Positions 16,542 to 25,593 of a DNA stretch of 64,000 nt are shown in pieces. The position numbers and the translations under genes were made by a program. Under the pieces are notes generated by a model. That model was not told the DNA's origin, did no database searches, and saw nothing but the letters and a program-made list of their open reading frames with translations. The stretch's first letter is position 1, and each line of letters opens with the position of its first letter. Origin of the DNA: Actinoplanes sp. M2I2 (lineage in GTDB: Bacteria > Actinomycetota > Actinomycetes > Mycobacteriales > Micromonosporaceae); contig NZ_JALPVJ010000029.1 in the NCBI RefSeq assembly GCF_023544445.1, forward strand, positions 1-64,000. Reading direction: 5' to 3'.

Positions 16542-17618
16542 ATGGCGCCGTGGCAGCCTCTGCGGGGGAGCGACCCGACGGAGTGCGGCGGCTTTCGGCT
16601 CACCCATTTTCTAGGCGAAGGTGGATTCGGCACCGTCTTTCTCGGCTTCCGCCCCGACATCGCCGGCGCGGCTGCCGTCAAGATCTTCATGTCAGAGTAC
16701 GGAAACTCTGACATCTGGCGGCAGCGCTTTCGCCGCGAGATCAAGCTGATCGAGAAGATGGCGGGTGTTCACACCGCGGATTTGTTCGACTCTGGTGGGC
16801 ATGACAGCCCACCTTGGCTGGCCATGCGGTACGTGCATGCACCGCCCCTGCACCGGCTGGTGCACCAGTACGGGGCGTTCGATGTGCTGCCTGCCTGGTG
16901 GTTGGCGACAGGGCTGGCTGAGGCGCTCGCCGAGATCCACGCCAAGGGAATTCTGCACCGCGACCTGAAGCCGCAGAACATCCTCGTTGAGCAAACCGGG
17001 CTGAAGATCATCGACTTCGGGATCTCTCGGTCAGTGACCGGGGACGGAATCACCGCCGAACCGAAGTTCTTCGGCAGCGACCAGTATTGCGCGAACGAGC
17101 ACCTGCTCGACCCGCGAGCCGCAACGGAGAAATCTGACGTCTTCGCTTTGGGCGCGGTTTTGGTGTGGGTGACGACAGGGCGGACGCCATTCCAGGACTG
17201 CACTGTCATGGAACGGCTGAAGGGCATGCCGCCAGATCTGGATGGGGTGCCGGAGCCGCTGTACGAGTTGGTCGAGTCCTGCCTGGCCAACGACCCGAAG
17301 TACCGTCCGACGGCGCTGACGGTGTTCCGGACAGCGCTCGATCATTTGACCGACTTCGCGGTTCCCCTGGCGAGTTCGGCTGGGCTGCCGTTGCCAGCGG
17401 AGATCCGCGACTACGTTGAGGACTGGGCTGCCGAGCCGATCCCCGCGCTGGCGCTCGTCACGACCGGCGGTGGCAGTAGCACAGGATCCGAGGTCGGTAC
17501 CGGCATGCCGAGGTCCACCAGGGGCGATTCGCTGCCGAAAGGGGCGGACTTCAGCACTGACTGGGTCACGCGCTGGCACGACGCAGCACGTCGGCGACGG
17601 GACAGTTACGGAAGGTAG
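16542..17618 (+). CDS. Serine/threonine protein kinase, first gene of the putative defence operon
   Basis: The 358-aa product is a complete Hanks-type kinase: glycine loop LGEGGFGTV (about residues 24-32), catalytic Lys in AAVKIF (47), HRDLKPQN (139-146), DFG (158-160) and an APE-like segment. After about residue 275 a Pro/Thr/Ser-rich tail follows with no transmembrane helix, so the kinase is cytosolic, unlike most PknB types. GGAGGTAGTGG precedes the ATG. A 32-bp gap separates it from the helicase gene. Kinases accompany some phage-defence systems (PglW in BREX type 2/Pgl, TerY-P), so a signalling or licensing role is inferred from context. Confidence 0.85.
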   Translation: MAPWQPLRGSDPTECGGFRLTHFLGEGGFGTVFLGFRPDIAGAAAVKIFMSEYGNSDIWRQRFRREIKLIEKMAGVHTADLFDSGGHDSPPWLAMRYVHAPPLHRLVHQYGAFDVLPAWWLATGLAEALAEIHAKGILHRDLKPQNILVEQTGLKIIDFGISRSVTGDGITAEPKFFGSDQYCANEHLLDPRAATEKSDVFALGAVLVWVTTGRTPFQDCTVMERLKGMPPDLDGVPEPLYELVESCLANDPKYRPTALTVFRTALDHLTDFAVPLASSAGLPLPAEIRDYVEDWAAEPIPALALVTTGGGSSTGSEVGTGMPRSTRGDSLPKGADFSTDWVTRWHDAARRRRDSYGR

Positions 17619-17650
17619 CGTATACGGGTGTTCATGGACGGGAAAAGGAA

Positions 17651-20600
17651 ATGAACGAGTCGATCGTCAACGTGGCACCGAACAACCTGCCCCAGTTCGC
17701 CTCCGGGATGACGGTGCTTGCCAGAGACGAAGAGTGGCTGGTCACCGAGGTCAGCCAGACCCGCGACGACGGGACGCGGCTGGTGGTAATCGGGACGTCC
17801 CCGCTCGTACGGGATCAGACGGCAATCTTCTTCCACCACCCCGACGGGCCCGGTCGGCTGGACCGGGTCGAGCCGCTGCTCGCCGAGAACACTCGCCTCA
17901 TCCGCGACACCTCGCCCGGCTTCCGACAATCGCGGCTGTTCATCGAGGCGTTGCTACGCAAGACCCCGCTGCCGCAGGGCGAGCAACGGTTGGCTACCGC
18001 TGGCACGCACCTGGCCCACGACCTGCTGTACCAGCGGGAGCCGGCGAAGCGAGCGTTCATGAACTTGCGGCCCCGACTGCTGATCGCCGACGCGGTCGGG
18101 CTGGGCAAGACCTTGGAGATCGGGCTGCTGCTGTCGGAGTTGATCCGACGGGGTCGCGGTGACCGAATTCTGGTAGTGACCCCCCGGCACATCTTGGAGC
18201 AGTTCCAGCACGAGTTGTGGACTCGCTTCGCGATCGGCCTGGTCCGGCTGGACTCGGCCGGAGTAGCCAGGATGCAGCGCAAGCTGCCCGCTGGGCGGAA
18301 CCCGTTCGACTACTACCAGCGGGTGATCGCCTCGATCGACACCTTGAAAAGTGCCCGTTACCGGGAGCAGCTGCGCCGGGTGCAGTGGGACGCGGTAGTC
18401 ATGGACGAGTCACACAAGCTGATCAGCAAGACGGCGCTGAACAACCAGCTCGCCCGGGTACTCGCGCCGACCACCCACGCGTTCATCCTGGCCTCGGCCA
18501 CCCCGCATAACGGCGATGACGAGTCGTTCAACGAGCTGATCAGCCTGATCGAACCGACCGCCATCGTGGACCCCAAGAAACGTTCCACCCGCGAGGAACT
18601 CAAAGACCTTTATGTGCGCCGGCACAAGATGAGCCCGGACGTCGCGGCCCAACTTGGCACGGAGTGGGCCGAGCGCGCCAAGCCGCAGTTCGTGGACTGC
18701 CTGGCGACCCCACCGGAGGAAGCGGTCCTCGACGAGCTCTACTCCACCTGGATCGCCCCACCGCAAGGTCGTGCCGAGAACCCTCCGCTTACCGGCAAGG
18801 GCAGCCGCTTGTTTCCGGTGACGCTGCTCAAGGCGTTCCTCTCCTCCCATGAAGCCTTGATAGAGACCGTCTCTAATCGCCTTAAACGTCATGAGAGTGA
18901 GCCGAAGCATGCCAACGAGGTCGCTGCCCTCCAGCGCCTCGCTGAGCTCGTCGGCCGGATGAACGACGATGATTCCGCCAAGCTCACCGCGTTGGTCCGG
19001 GTACTTCGACAGGTCGGGATCGGCCCGAAGTCAGCAACCCGGGTCGTGGTCTTCTCCGAGCGCCGCGCCACGATCGACTGGCTCTACCGGCAGCTCCCGG
19101 CACGGTTGGGGTTCATCCAGAAAGACCCAGCAGGGCAGGCCGAGAAGGGCGTCACCGGCCCGGTGCGGATCCTGCACGGCAGTCAGTCCGACGAGGCCCA
19201 GCAACGCATCGTCAAGGATTTCGCGCTGGAGGGCAGCGACGTACGGATCCTACTGACCAGCGATATCGCTGCCGAGGGCGTCAACCTGCACCGCCAATGC
19301 CATGAGCTGATCCACTACGACATCCCTTGGTCGTTAATCACCATCGAGCAGCGAAACGGCCGTATCGACCGCTACGGCCAGCGGATCCCGCCTCAGATCC
19401 GGGTGCTACTTCACCAGTCGGCCAACCCCGCACACGCGGCCGACCAGTCGGTATCGAAGAAGCTCACCGAGAAAGAGGACAATGCGCACCGCACCCTCGG
19501 GGAGGCCGCCGCGCTGATGGGATTGCGCGACGAGGAGGCCGAGTCGACGAGTGTCGAGGAGGCATTCCTCGCCGGCCGCGACATCGACGACGTCGTGCCC
19601 GATCAGCCGACCGGCGACGATGACATCTTCATGGCCGGTGGCGGGTTCGATGACGATGACGAGGCCAGCCACGCCAACGTTCAACCCGACGACACGGTTC
19701 GGCCACCGAGGCTGTTCGGGTCCACCCGCGAATTCGTCGAGGACGCCTTCGCCGAGGCGTACCAGAACCCGGCGGAGGCGATCGGCCTGACCTGGCTGGA
19801 CCCCGCCGACTATCCGGACACCTTCGAGTTCGAGCTCAACCGCGACGGGCAGCGCCTGGCTGACCTGCAACGCCGACTCAATGTCTTGCCGCAGTCATAC
19901 CTGGACGAGCGGCGAATCCTGGAGCGGATGACGCTCACTTTCTCGCCGGACGTCGCCAACACCCGCCTGGAGCTTGCCCGCAAGCACAGCGGCGAGCGGC
20001 CGAAACGTCGGGGCGCGGCGACCAAGGACCAGAAGTTCGCCGAGTCCGGCTGGCCGGACATGTCCTACCTCACCGACCAGCACCCGGTCACCGAATGGCT
20101 GGTCGACAAGGTTCTCGCCCGCCGCTCGGCCGACACCACCCAAGCTCGGCGCCTCACCGCGCCCGTTATCGCCGCCGACGTCACCACGCCGGTCTTCCTG
20201 GTCAACGGCCGGTACTCCAACAAACAGGGCAAGCCCACCGTCCTAGCCTGGCTGGCGCTGCACCGCGAGCCGCACGGGATGCGCGTTGACGAGCGGGAAT
20301 TCGTCCAAGTGCTGCACGACGCGAAGGTCAACCGGGAGATGCGGATGCGTGACGTGGGCGACCTGACCGAACTCCAGGCATTGGTCCCCCAGGCCGTGGA
20401 GACTGCCCGCACCGAAATGCGCAGGCGCCTGGACGATGAAGAAGACAAACTGATGGCGCCCCTGATCGCGTACGAGCGGCAACTCTACGAGTGGGAGCAG
20501 AAGACCGGTGCCCGCTACGAACAGCTCACCCTCACCGCCGTCCGAAGCCGGGCGGAGCAGCGCGTGCGGCACACGGTCACGAAGGTCAAAGAATTGCTCG

Positions 20601-20671
20601 ACGAGTTGTCCACCGCCGGCGAACCAATGATCCGCGTCGTTGGCCTGCTCGTCCCCGAGCGGAGCGTGTGA
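17651..20671 (+). CDS. SNF2-family helicase, DrmD-like
   Basis: The 1006-aa protein has an N-terminal beta-rich domain (1-100) and a SNF2 helicase core: Walker A ADAVGLGKT (146-154), motif II DESH (252-255), motif III SATPHNG, and motifs V/VI (TSDIAAEGVNLHRQC ... RNGRIDRYGQ, about 536-580). An acidic linker (GDDDIFMAGGGFDDDDE) separates the core from a C-terminal domain ending in charged helices. Length and layout match DrmD, the SNF2-like helicase of class 1 DISARM, and the adjacent adenine methylase gene fits that pairing. The start has a good GGAAAAGGA ribosome-binding site. Precise family assignment needs a profile search. Confidence 0.8.
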   Translation: MNESIVNVAPNNLPQFASGMTVLARDEEWLVTEVSQTRDDGTRLVVIGTSPLVRDQTAIFFHHPDGPGRLDRVEPLLAENTRLIRDTSPGFRQSRLFIEALLRKTPLPQGEQRLATAGTHLAHDLLYQREPAKRAFMNLRPRLLIADAVGLGKTLEIGLLLSELIRRGRGDRILVVTPRHILEQFQHELWTRFAIGLVRLDSAGVARMQRKLPAGRNPFDYYQRVIASIDTLKSARYREQLRRVQWDAVVMDESHKLISKTALNNQLARVLAPTTHAFILASATPHNGDDESFNELISLIEPTAIVDPKKRSTREELKDLYVRRHKMSPDVAAQLGTEWAERAKPQFVDCLATPPEEAVLDELYSTWIAPPQGRAENPPLTGKGSRLFPVTLLKAFLSSHEALIETVSNRLKRHESEPKHANEVAALQRLAELVGRMNDDDSAKLTALVRVLRQVGIGPKSATRVVVFSERRATIDWLYRQLPARLGFIQKDPAGQAEKGVTGPVRILHGSQSDEAQQRIVKDFALEGSDVRILLTSDIAAEGVNLHRQCHELIHYDIPWSLITIEQRNGRIDRYGQRIPPQIRVLLHQSANPAHAADQSVSKKLTEKEDNAHRTLGEAAALMGLRDEEAESTSVEEAFLAGRDIDDVVPDQPTGDDDIFMAGGGFDDDDEASHANVQPDDTVRPPRLFGSTREFVEDAFAEAYQNPAEAIGLTWLDPADYPDTFEFELNRDGQRLADLQRRLNVLPQSYLDERRILERMTLTFSPDVANTRLELARKHSGERPKRRGAATKDQKFAESGWPDMSYLTDQHPVTEWLVDKVLARRSADTTQARRLTAPVIAADVTTPVFLVNGRYSNKQGKPTVLAWLALHREPHGMRVDEREFVQVLHDAKVNREMRMRDVGDLTELQALVPQAVETARTEMRRRLDDEEDKLMAPLIAYERQLYEWEQKTGARYEQLTLTAVRSRAEQRVRHTVTKVKELLDELSTAGEPMIRVVGLLVPERSV

Positions 20672-20679
20672 GGCAAGCC

Positions 20680-23600
20680 ATGGCATTCAACTCGATTACC
20701 AACTATGGCGAATACATCTCCGACCACTACCTGGCCTCACTGCTCAAGAACGACCTTGAAGGTTTGCGGAAGCGCTGGAGTGCCTCGCAGAAGGCCGCCG
20801 CGCTCAACGGGCTATCCGCCGACGTGCCGGCCAGCTCTGCCCAGGGCGTCAAGGCCTTGGGGCAGCACTTCTACACCCGCCGTAACCAGATCACCGAGCA
20901 ACTTGGCGAAGCGCCGACGGTCGGCGCACTCACCGATGTGCGGATCGTCGAGCAGACCCGCGACCTCAACGACCTGATTCTGCGTGCGCTCGCGTTCGGC
21001 GCGCCCACCAGCGACACCACCCCGGAGTTCCTGCGGCGGACCACCCTGGATGTGGTTCAGCTCGACCAACAGCGGCAGGTTGAGGTCGCGCTCGCCGCCG
21101 CCGGACCCGGCGGCCTGGAGCTTGTCGTGCTGGACGCCACCTGGACCGAGGGCGCGGAGGGCATCGTCGACACAGCGGGCGGCTGCCGGTTGTTGTCCCC
21201 GATCAAGCTCGACGGCAGTGCGGAGATCTACCACGCGGGCAAGGCAATCGAGTTCCTCTTCGCCTGCGAGGATCCGCCTCGCTATGTGCTGCTGCTGACC
21301 GGCAACGTCGTGCTGCTCGCCGACCGCGGCGCCTGGCCCCGCAGCTACCTCGCGGTCAACTTGACCCAGGCGCTGCATACCAAGGACGACACCCCCGGCG
21401 GGGAACTGGAGACCATCGCAGCCCTCTTCGGCGCCGAGTCGCTCGTCACCTTCGAGGGCCAGAACGCCCTCGCCACGCTGGTCGATCAGGGATACAAGCA
21501 CGCGGTCAAGGTCTCTAAAGAGCTACGCGAGGCGCTACGCCAGTCCGTCGAACTGATCGCCCAGGAGATCCTCAACCGCATCCGCGAACAGGGCGCCGAT
21601 CCTGACGACCTGGGCGACAAGCTCGCTCGCCGGCTGACCGAGCAGTCGCTGCGCTACCTCTACCGCATCCTGTTCCTGCTCTACGCCGAGGCCCGCCCGG
21701 AGCTGGGCATCTTGCCCAGCAAGAACGAGGCATACCAGCAGGGGTACGGCCTCGCCCGACTCGCCGACACCGTCAGCGTCGACCTGCCCGAGGAAGCTGA
21801 GGAAGGCCTCTACTTCCACCACTCACTCAGCCTGCTCTTCACCCTCGTCGACGAGGGCCACCAGCACCCGCACCGGCCAGCGGAGGTCGTCCTCGACGAC
21901 GAAGGCAACGAGATCGCCCTCGACACCGACGGCATCCGATTCGAAGCGCTGAAGTCCGAGCTGTTCCACCCCGACCGCACCGCGCTAATCGGCGAGCGGG
22001 TGCGGGTCGGCCAGTGCACCGTTGACACCCGGCTGCGGAACAAGTGCCTCTGGCAGGTGCTCAACCTGCTCGTGCTCACCCCGGAGCCGACCGGTCGGCG
22101 GGGACGCGGACGCGCTTCCGGGCAGAGGGGTTTCATCTCGTATGCACAACTCGGCATCAACCAGCTCGGTGCCGTATACGAGGGGCTGATGTCCTACAGC
22201 GGCTTCTTCGCCGCCGAGGACGTCTACGAGGTCGCGAAGACTGTTAAGGCCGCTGGGAGGACTGCCGACGGCGGAGAGAAGGAGAAGGCCGACCCGTCCA
22301 AGGGCACCTGGACCGTCCCGGTCGCCCGCTCCGGTGACTACGACCCGAAGTACTTCGTGATGCGCACCAATCCGATCACCGGCGAATCGGAACGGATCGT
22401 CCATAGCAAGGGTTCCTTCGTATACCGGCTGTCTGGCCGGGAGCGGCAGCGATCCGCCTCCTACTACACTCCCGAAGTCCTCACCCAATGCACCGTCAAA
22501 CACGCCCTCGCCGAGCTGTTGACCGAGGAGACCACCGCCCGGGACATCCTCGACCTGACCATCTGCGAACCGGCGCTGGGCTCCGGCGCATTCATCAACG
22601 AGGCCATCAACCAGCTGGCCGATGCCTACCTCGATCGTGCCCAAGGCGAACGTAACGAAAGGCTCCTACCGGACCAACTGGACATCGAACGGCAGAAGGT
22701 CAAGGCATACCTGGCCCTGCACAATTGCTACGGCGTAGACCTCAACGCCACCGCCGTCGAACTGGCCGAGGTCTCGATCTGGCTCAACGTTATGCACGCT
22801 AAGCTCGAGGCTCCCTGGTTCGGCCTGCACCTGCGCCGCGGCAATTCCCTGATCGGCGCCCGCAGAGCCGTCTACTCCGTTTCGTTACTGAGTCGCGGCG
22901 CCTGGCGAACCACTGCGCCCACCGACCGCCCGATGACGTGCGCCGACGACGGCCAGGTGATCGACCGCCTCACCGATGACGAAATCCACCACTTCCTGCT
23001 CCCAGCGCAAGGCTGGGGCGCCGTCTCTGATGCGCAGCAAGTCAAGGACCTCGTGCCCGAGGAGCGGGAGGCGTTGCGGAAGTGGCGCCAGACGATCCGC
23101 ACCCTGCCAAGCGACAAGAAGACCAGGGATCGGCTACTCGCCTTGGCCCAACGCGTCGAACGCCTTTGGGAACTCACGCGCAAACGCATCGCGGTCTCTG
23201 AAAAGGAAATCCGCCGGTCTATCGACGTCTGGGGCGTACCTCCTGCCCGGCCGTTGCCGGAGCCGGCGTCCGGCGCAGTTAGCCGCGACGAGATAACCGA
23301 GGCATTGTACGAGGACCGCGAGTCACCTTACAATCGGCTCAAGACCGTAATGGATGCCTGGTGCGCACTATGGTTCTGGCCGGTGGCCTCAGAGTCGGAG
23401 ATCGCTCCGCCGACGATCGAAGAATGGCTGTCCTTCTGTGAGGCCGTCATCGGAATCCAGCCTGTGAAGGCAAGGGCGTCTGGCAAGAAAGGCGGCGCAG
23501 CCGGTCACGAAGACGTGTTCGGCATATTTGGCGGGGAAAACGACTTCGCGCAATTGGCCACGGAAGACGAATCCGACCGCTTCATAGCCCGGTGCTATTC

Positions 23601-25593
23601 GACTGATCGGATAGCCATCGATGACCGCTTCGCTTGGTGGTCTGTTCTTACCGACATTGCCGACCGCGAAGGGTTCTTTCATTGGGAACTTGAATTCGCT
23701 CAGATATCTACAAGAGGTGGCTTCGACCTACAGGTTGGAAACCCGCCATGGCGAAGGCCAGAATGGAGCGAGCCGCTCTTCCTGGCGGAGTACGAACCAT
23801 TGATGGCGTTTGGCATTGCAAGAACATCGCCGCAGTATGAGAAAGTCAAATCGCGGCTGCTAGCGGCGGACCATGTTCGGACGCAAGCGGTGGACGACGC
23901 CGGAGCAAACAAGTCAACTCAGGAATTTTTGAACGATGGAAGTCTCTGGCCCAATTTGGATGACAAGCAGACGAACCTCTATCTATCATTCGTTGAGTTG
24001 ACCCGAAACCATGCAAGTCGGCGCGGAATAGTCGGGTTGGTTCACCAGGATACCCACTTAACCGGGATTGGGAAGTCGAAGATTCGGCAAACCTGTTATC
24101 GTCGCCTAAAACGACACTTTGCATTCAATAATCAGGCTCGCCTATTCAGGGATCTTGGCAACACGGAAGAATATTCTATAAACATCTATTCGTCGGATTC
24201 CGACGTGTCTTTTATGAACGTTTCCGGGCTGCAGGTTGTTGATACGCTAGAGCGTTCATTCGAGGATCCTGGTGACACACTTCCACCCGGCGTTAAGGAT
24301 GGGCACGGAGGATGGGATAGGAGACCCCACCTCGACAGAGTTCTCGAAGTCACTGAGGACCTGCTCGCTACTTGGTCCGAGGTAATTGGTGCTGACGGTG
24401 GGCCTTTAGACGCGCCAATAATTCGGCTTACAACTGGTTCAGAATTTGCCGCGATGAGTGAGATGATCGGTGCGCGAAGAGTGTCTGCCGAGGATCTTGC
24501 TCTTTCTAGCGGCCTTCAGGAGACTGGTGCACAAAAGGCTCACATTACGCGCCGAGAGACAGCTGTCCCCGAATCAATAGATGGCGTCATCCTCCAGAGT
24601 CCACAGATTGCTCCCGGAAATCCACTCTTTCAGCAACCTGGGCCGTTCGGGCGCAACCATCGTGACTACGAAAAAATAGACTTAACTGCAATTTCTCAAT
24701 CGTTCATTCCGCGTACCAACTATCGACTACTCGATCCGGCCAGGGCTTACGTGCGGCAAGGCAGTAAGAAAAATGCGGATCTAGCGGCACGTTGGCGGGT
24801 GGCAATTCGCCGCAGGATTGATGAGAACACGGAGCGATCTCTTCAAGCGGCGCTCATCTGCCCTGGTGTGAAACACGTTCATACTTGCTTGTCCGCTGCC
24901 TTGGCGACAGATTCCCTGACCGCATTACTCGCGGGTGCAATGTCCTCGATACCGTTGGACTATGTTATTAAGGTAACGGGCGGTGAAGATCTGACCGAGT
25001 CTGAGATAAGGCGACTTCCGATGCCAGATCCTAATCATCCTCTAGCGTCTGCGTTAATTCTTCGCACGCTTCGCCTGAACTGCCTGACGGTCGACTATTC
25101 TCCGTTGTGGGAACAGCTATTTGATCCTAGCTGGACCCGTGATCGATGGACTTGTAAGATTGCTGACAGTCGGCTTGACCATGTTGGGCCCGAATGGGAA
25201 CCAACAACCCCACTGCGATCCGACTATGAACGCCGCTATGCGCTGATTGAGATCGACGTAATTGTGGCGATCATGCTGGGAATCTCCTCGAGGCAGCTGT
25301 GCTCTATATATCGATCGCAGTTTGGCGTACTTCGGCAGTATGAGTGGGAAGCCTTCTACTCCGCCGACGGTCATAGGATTGGTGCAGAAAGGGCGAATAT
25401 GGGTATTCGCCAGACCGAAGCAGAAGCGGAGATTGTGAGGGCGTGGAAGAAGTCAGAATTGACGGATGCTCCGAGGCCGAAAATCCCGGCCGATTGGATA
25501 AAACCCGACCGTGAGTCTGAAATGACTCACGCCCACCACGAATTCCAGCGCCGGCTGGATGCTGGCGAGTATCCGGATGCGGTGGAACCGTGA
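20680..25593 (+). CDS. Large N6-adenine DNA methyltransferase (Eco57I/PglX/DrmMI-like)
   Basis: I choose ATG 20680, 8 bp after the previous stop, giving 1637 aa. Residues about 1-560 form an N-terminal region with SLRYLYRILFLLYAEARPEL, as seen in large type II and PglX-like enzymes. The methyltransferase follows: ASYYTPEVLTQ (about 592), motif I CEPALGSGAF (about 628), GVDLNATAVELAEVSIWLN, and motif IV NPPW (about 1019). The remaining 600 residues would hold target recognition. It methylates adenine, presumably marking self DNA or licensing the system. From about 23.3 kb to the stop the gene is much richer in A/T and in codons such as ATA, AGA and TTA than its first half. It overlaps the next gene by 4 bp. 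Confidence 0.85.
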   Translation: MAFNSITNYGEYISDHYLASLLKNDLEGLRKRWSASQKAAALNGLSADVPASSAQGVKALGQHFYTRRNQITEQLGEAPTVGALTDVRIVEQTRDLNDLILRALAFGAPTSDTTPEFLRRTTLDVVQLDQQRQVEVALAAAGPGGLELVVLDATWTEGAEGIVDTAGGCRLLSPIKLDGSAEIYHAGKAIEFLFACEDPPRYVLLLTGNVVLLADRGAWPRSYLAVNLTQALHTKDDTPGGELETIAALFGAESLVTFEGQNALATLVDQGYKHAVKVSKELREALRQSVELIAQEILNRIREQGADPDDLGDKLARRLTEQSLRYLYRILFLLYAEARPELGILPSKNEAYQQGYGLARLADTVSVDLPEEAEEGLYFHHSLSLLFTLVDEGHQHPHRPAEVVLDDEGNEIALDTDGIRFEALKSELFHPDRTALIGERVRVGQCTVDTRLRNKCLWQVLNLLVLTPEPTGRRGRGRASGQRGFISYAQLGINQLGAVYEGLMSYSGFFAAEDVYEVAKTVKAAGRTADGGEKEKADPSKGTWTVPVARSGDYDPKYFVMRTNPITGESERIVHSKGSFVYRLSGRERQRSASYYTPEVLTQCTVKHALAELLTEETTARDILDLTICEPALGSGAFINEAINQLADAYLDRAQGERNERLLPDQLDIERQKVKAYLALHNCYGVDLNATAVELAEVSIWLNVMHAKLEAPWFGLHLRRGNSLIGARRAVYSVSLLSRGAWRTTAPTDRPMTCADDGQVIDRLTDDEIHHFLLPAQGWGAVSDAQQVKDLVPEEREALRKWRQTIRTLPSDKKTRDRLLALAQRVERLWELTRKRIAVSEKEIRRSIDVWGVPPARPLPEPASGAVSRDEITEALYEDRESPYNRLKTVMDAWCALWFWPVASESEIAPPTIEEWLSFCEAVIGIQPVKARASGKKGGAAGHEDVFGIFGGENDFAQLATEDESDRFIARCYSTDRIAIDDRFAWWSVLTDIADREGFFHWELEFAQISTRGGFDLQVGNPPWRRPEWSEPLFLAEYEPLMAFGIARTSPQYEKVKSRLLAADHVRTQAVDDAGANKSTQEFLNDGSLWPNLDDKQTNLYLSFVELTRNHASRRGIVGLVHQDTHLTGIGKSKIRQTCYRRLKRHFAFNNQARLFRDLGNTEEYSINIYSSDSDVSFMNVSGLQVVDTLERSFEDPGDTLPPGVKDGHGGWDRRPHLDRVLEVTEDLLATWSEVIGADGGPLDAPIIRLTTGSEFAAMSEMIGARRVSAEDLALSSGLQETGAQKAHITRRETAVPESIDGVILQSPQIAPGNPLFQQPGPFGRNHRDYEKIDLTAISQSFIPRTNYRLLDPARAYVRQGSKKNADLAARWRVAIRRRIDENTERSLQAALICPGVKHVHTCLSAALATDSLTALLAGAMSSIPLDYVIKVTGGEDLTESEIRRLPMPDPNHPLASALILRTLRLNCLTVDYSPLWEQLFDPSWTRDRWTCKIADSRLDHVGPEWEPTTPLRSDYERRYALIEIDVIVAIMLGISSRQLCSIYRSQFGVLRQYEWEAFYSADGHRIGAERANMGIRQTEAEAEIVRAWKKSELTDAPRPKIPADWIKPDRESEMTHAHHEFQRRLDAGEYPDAVEP

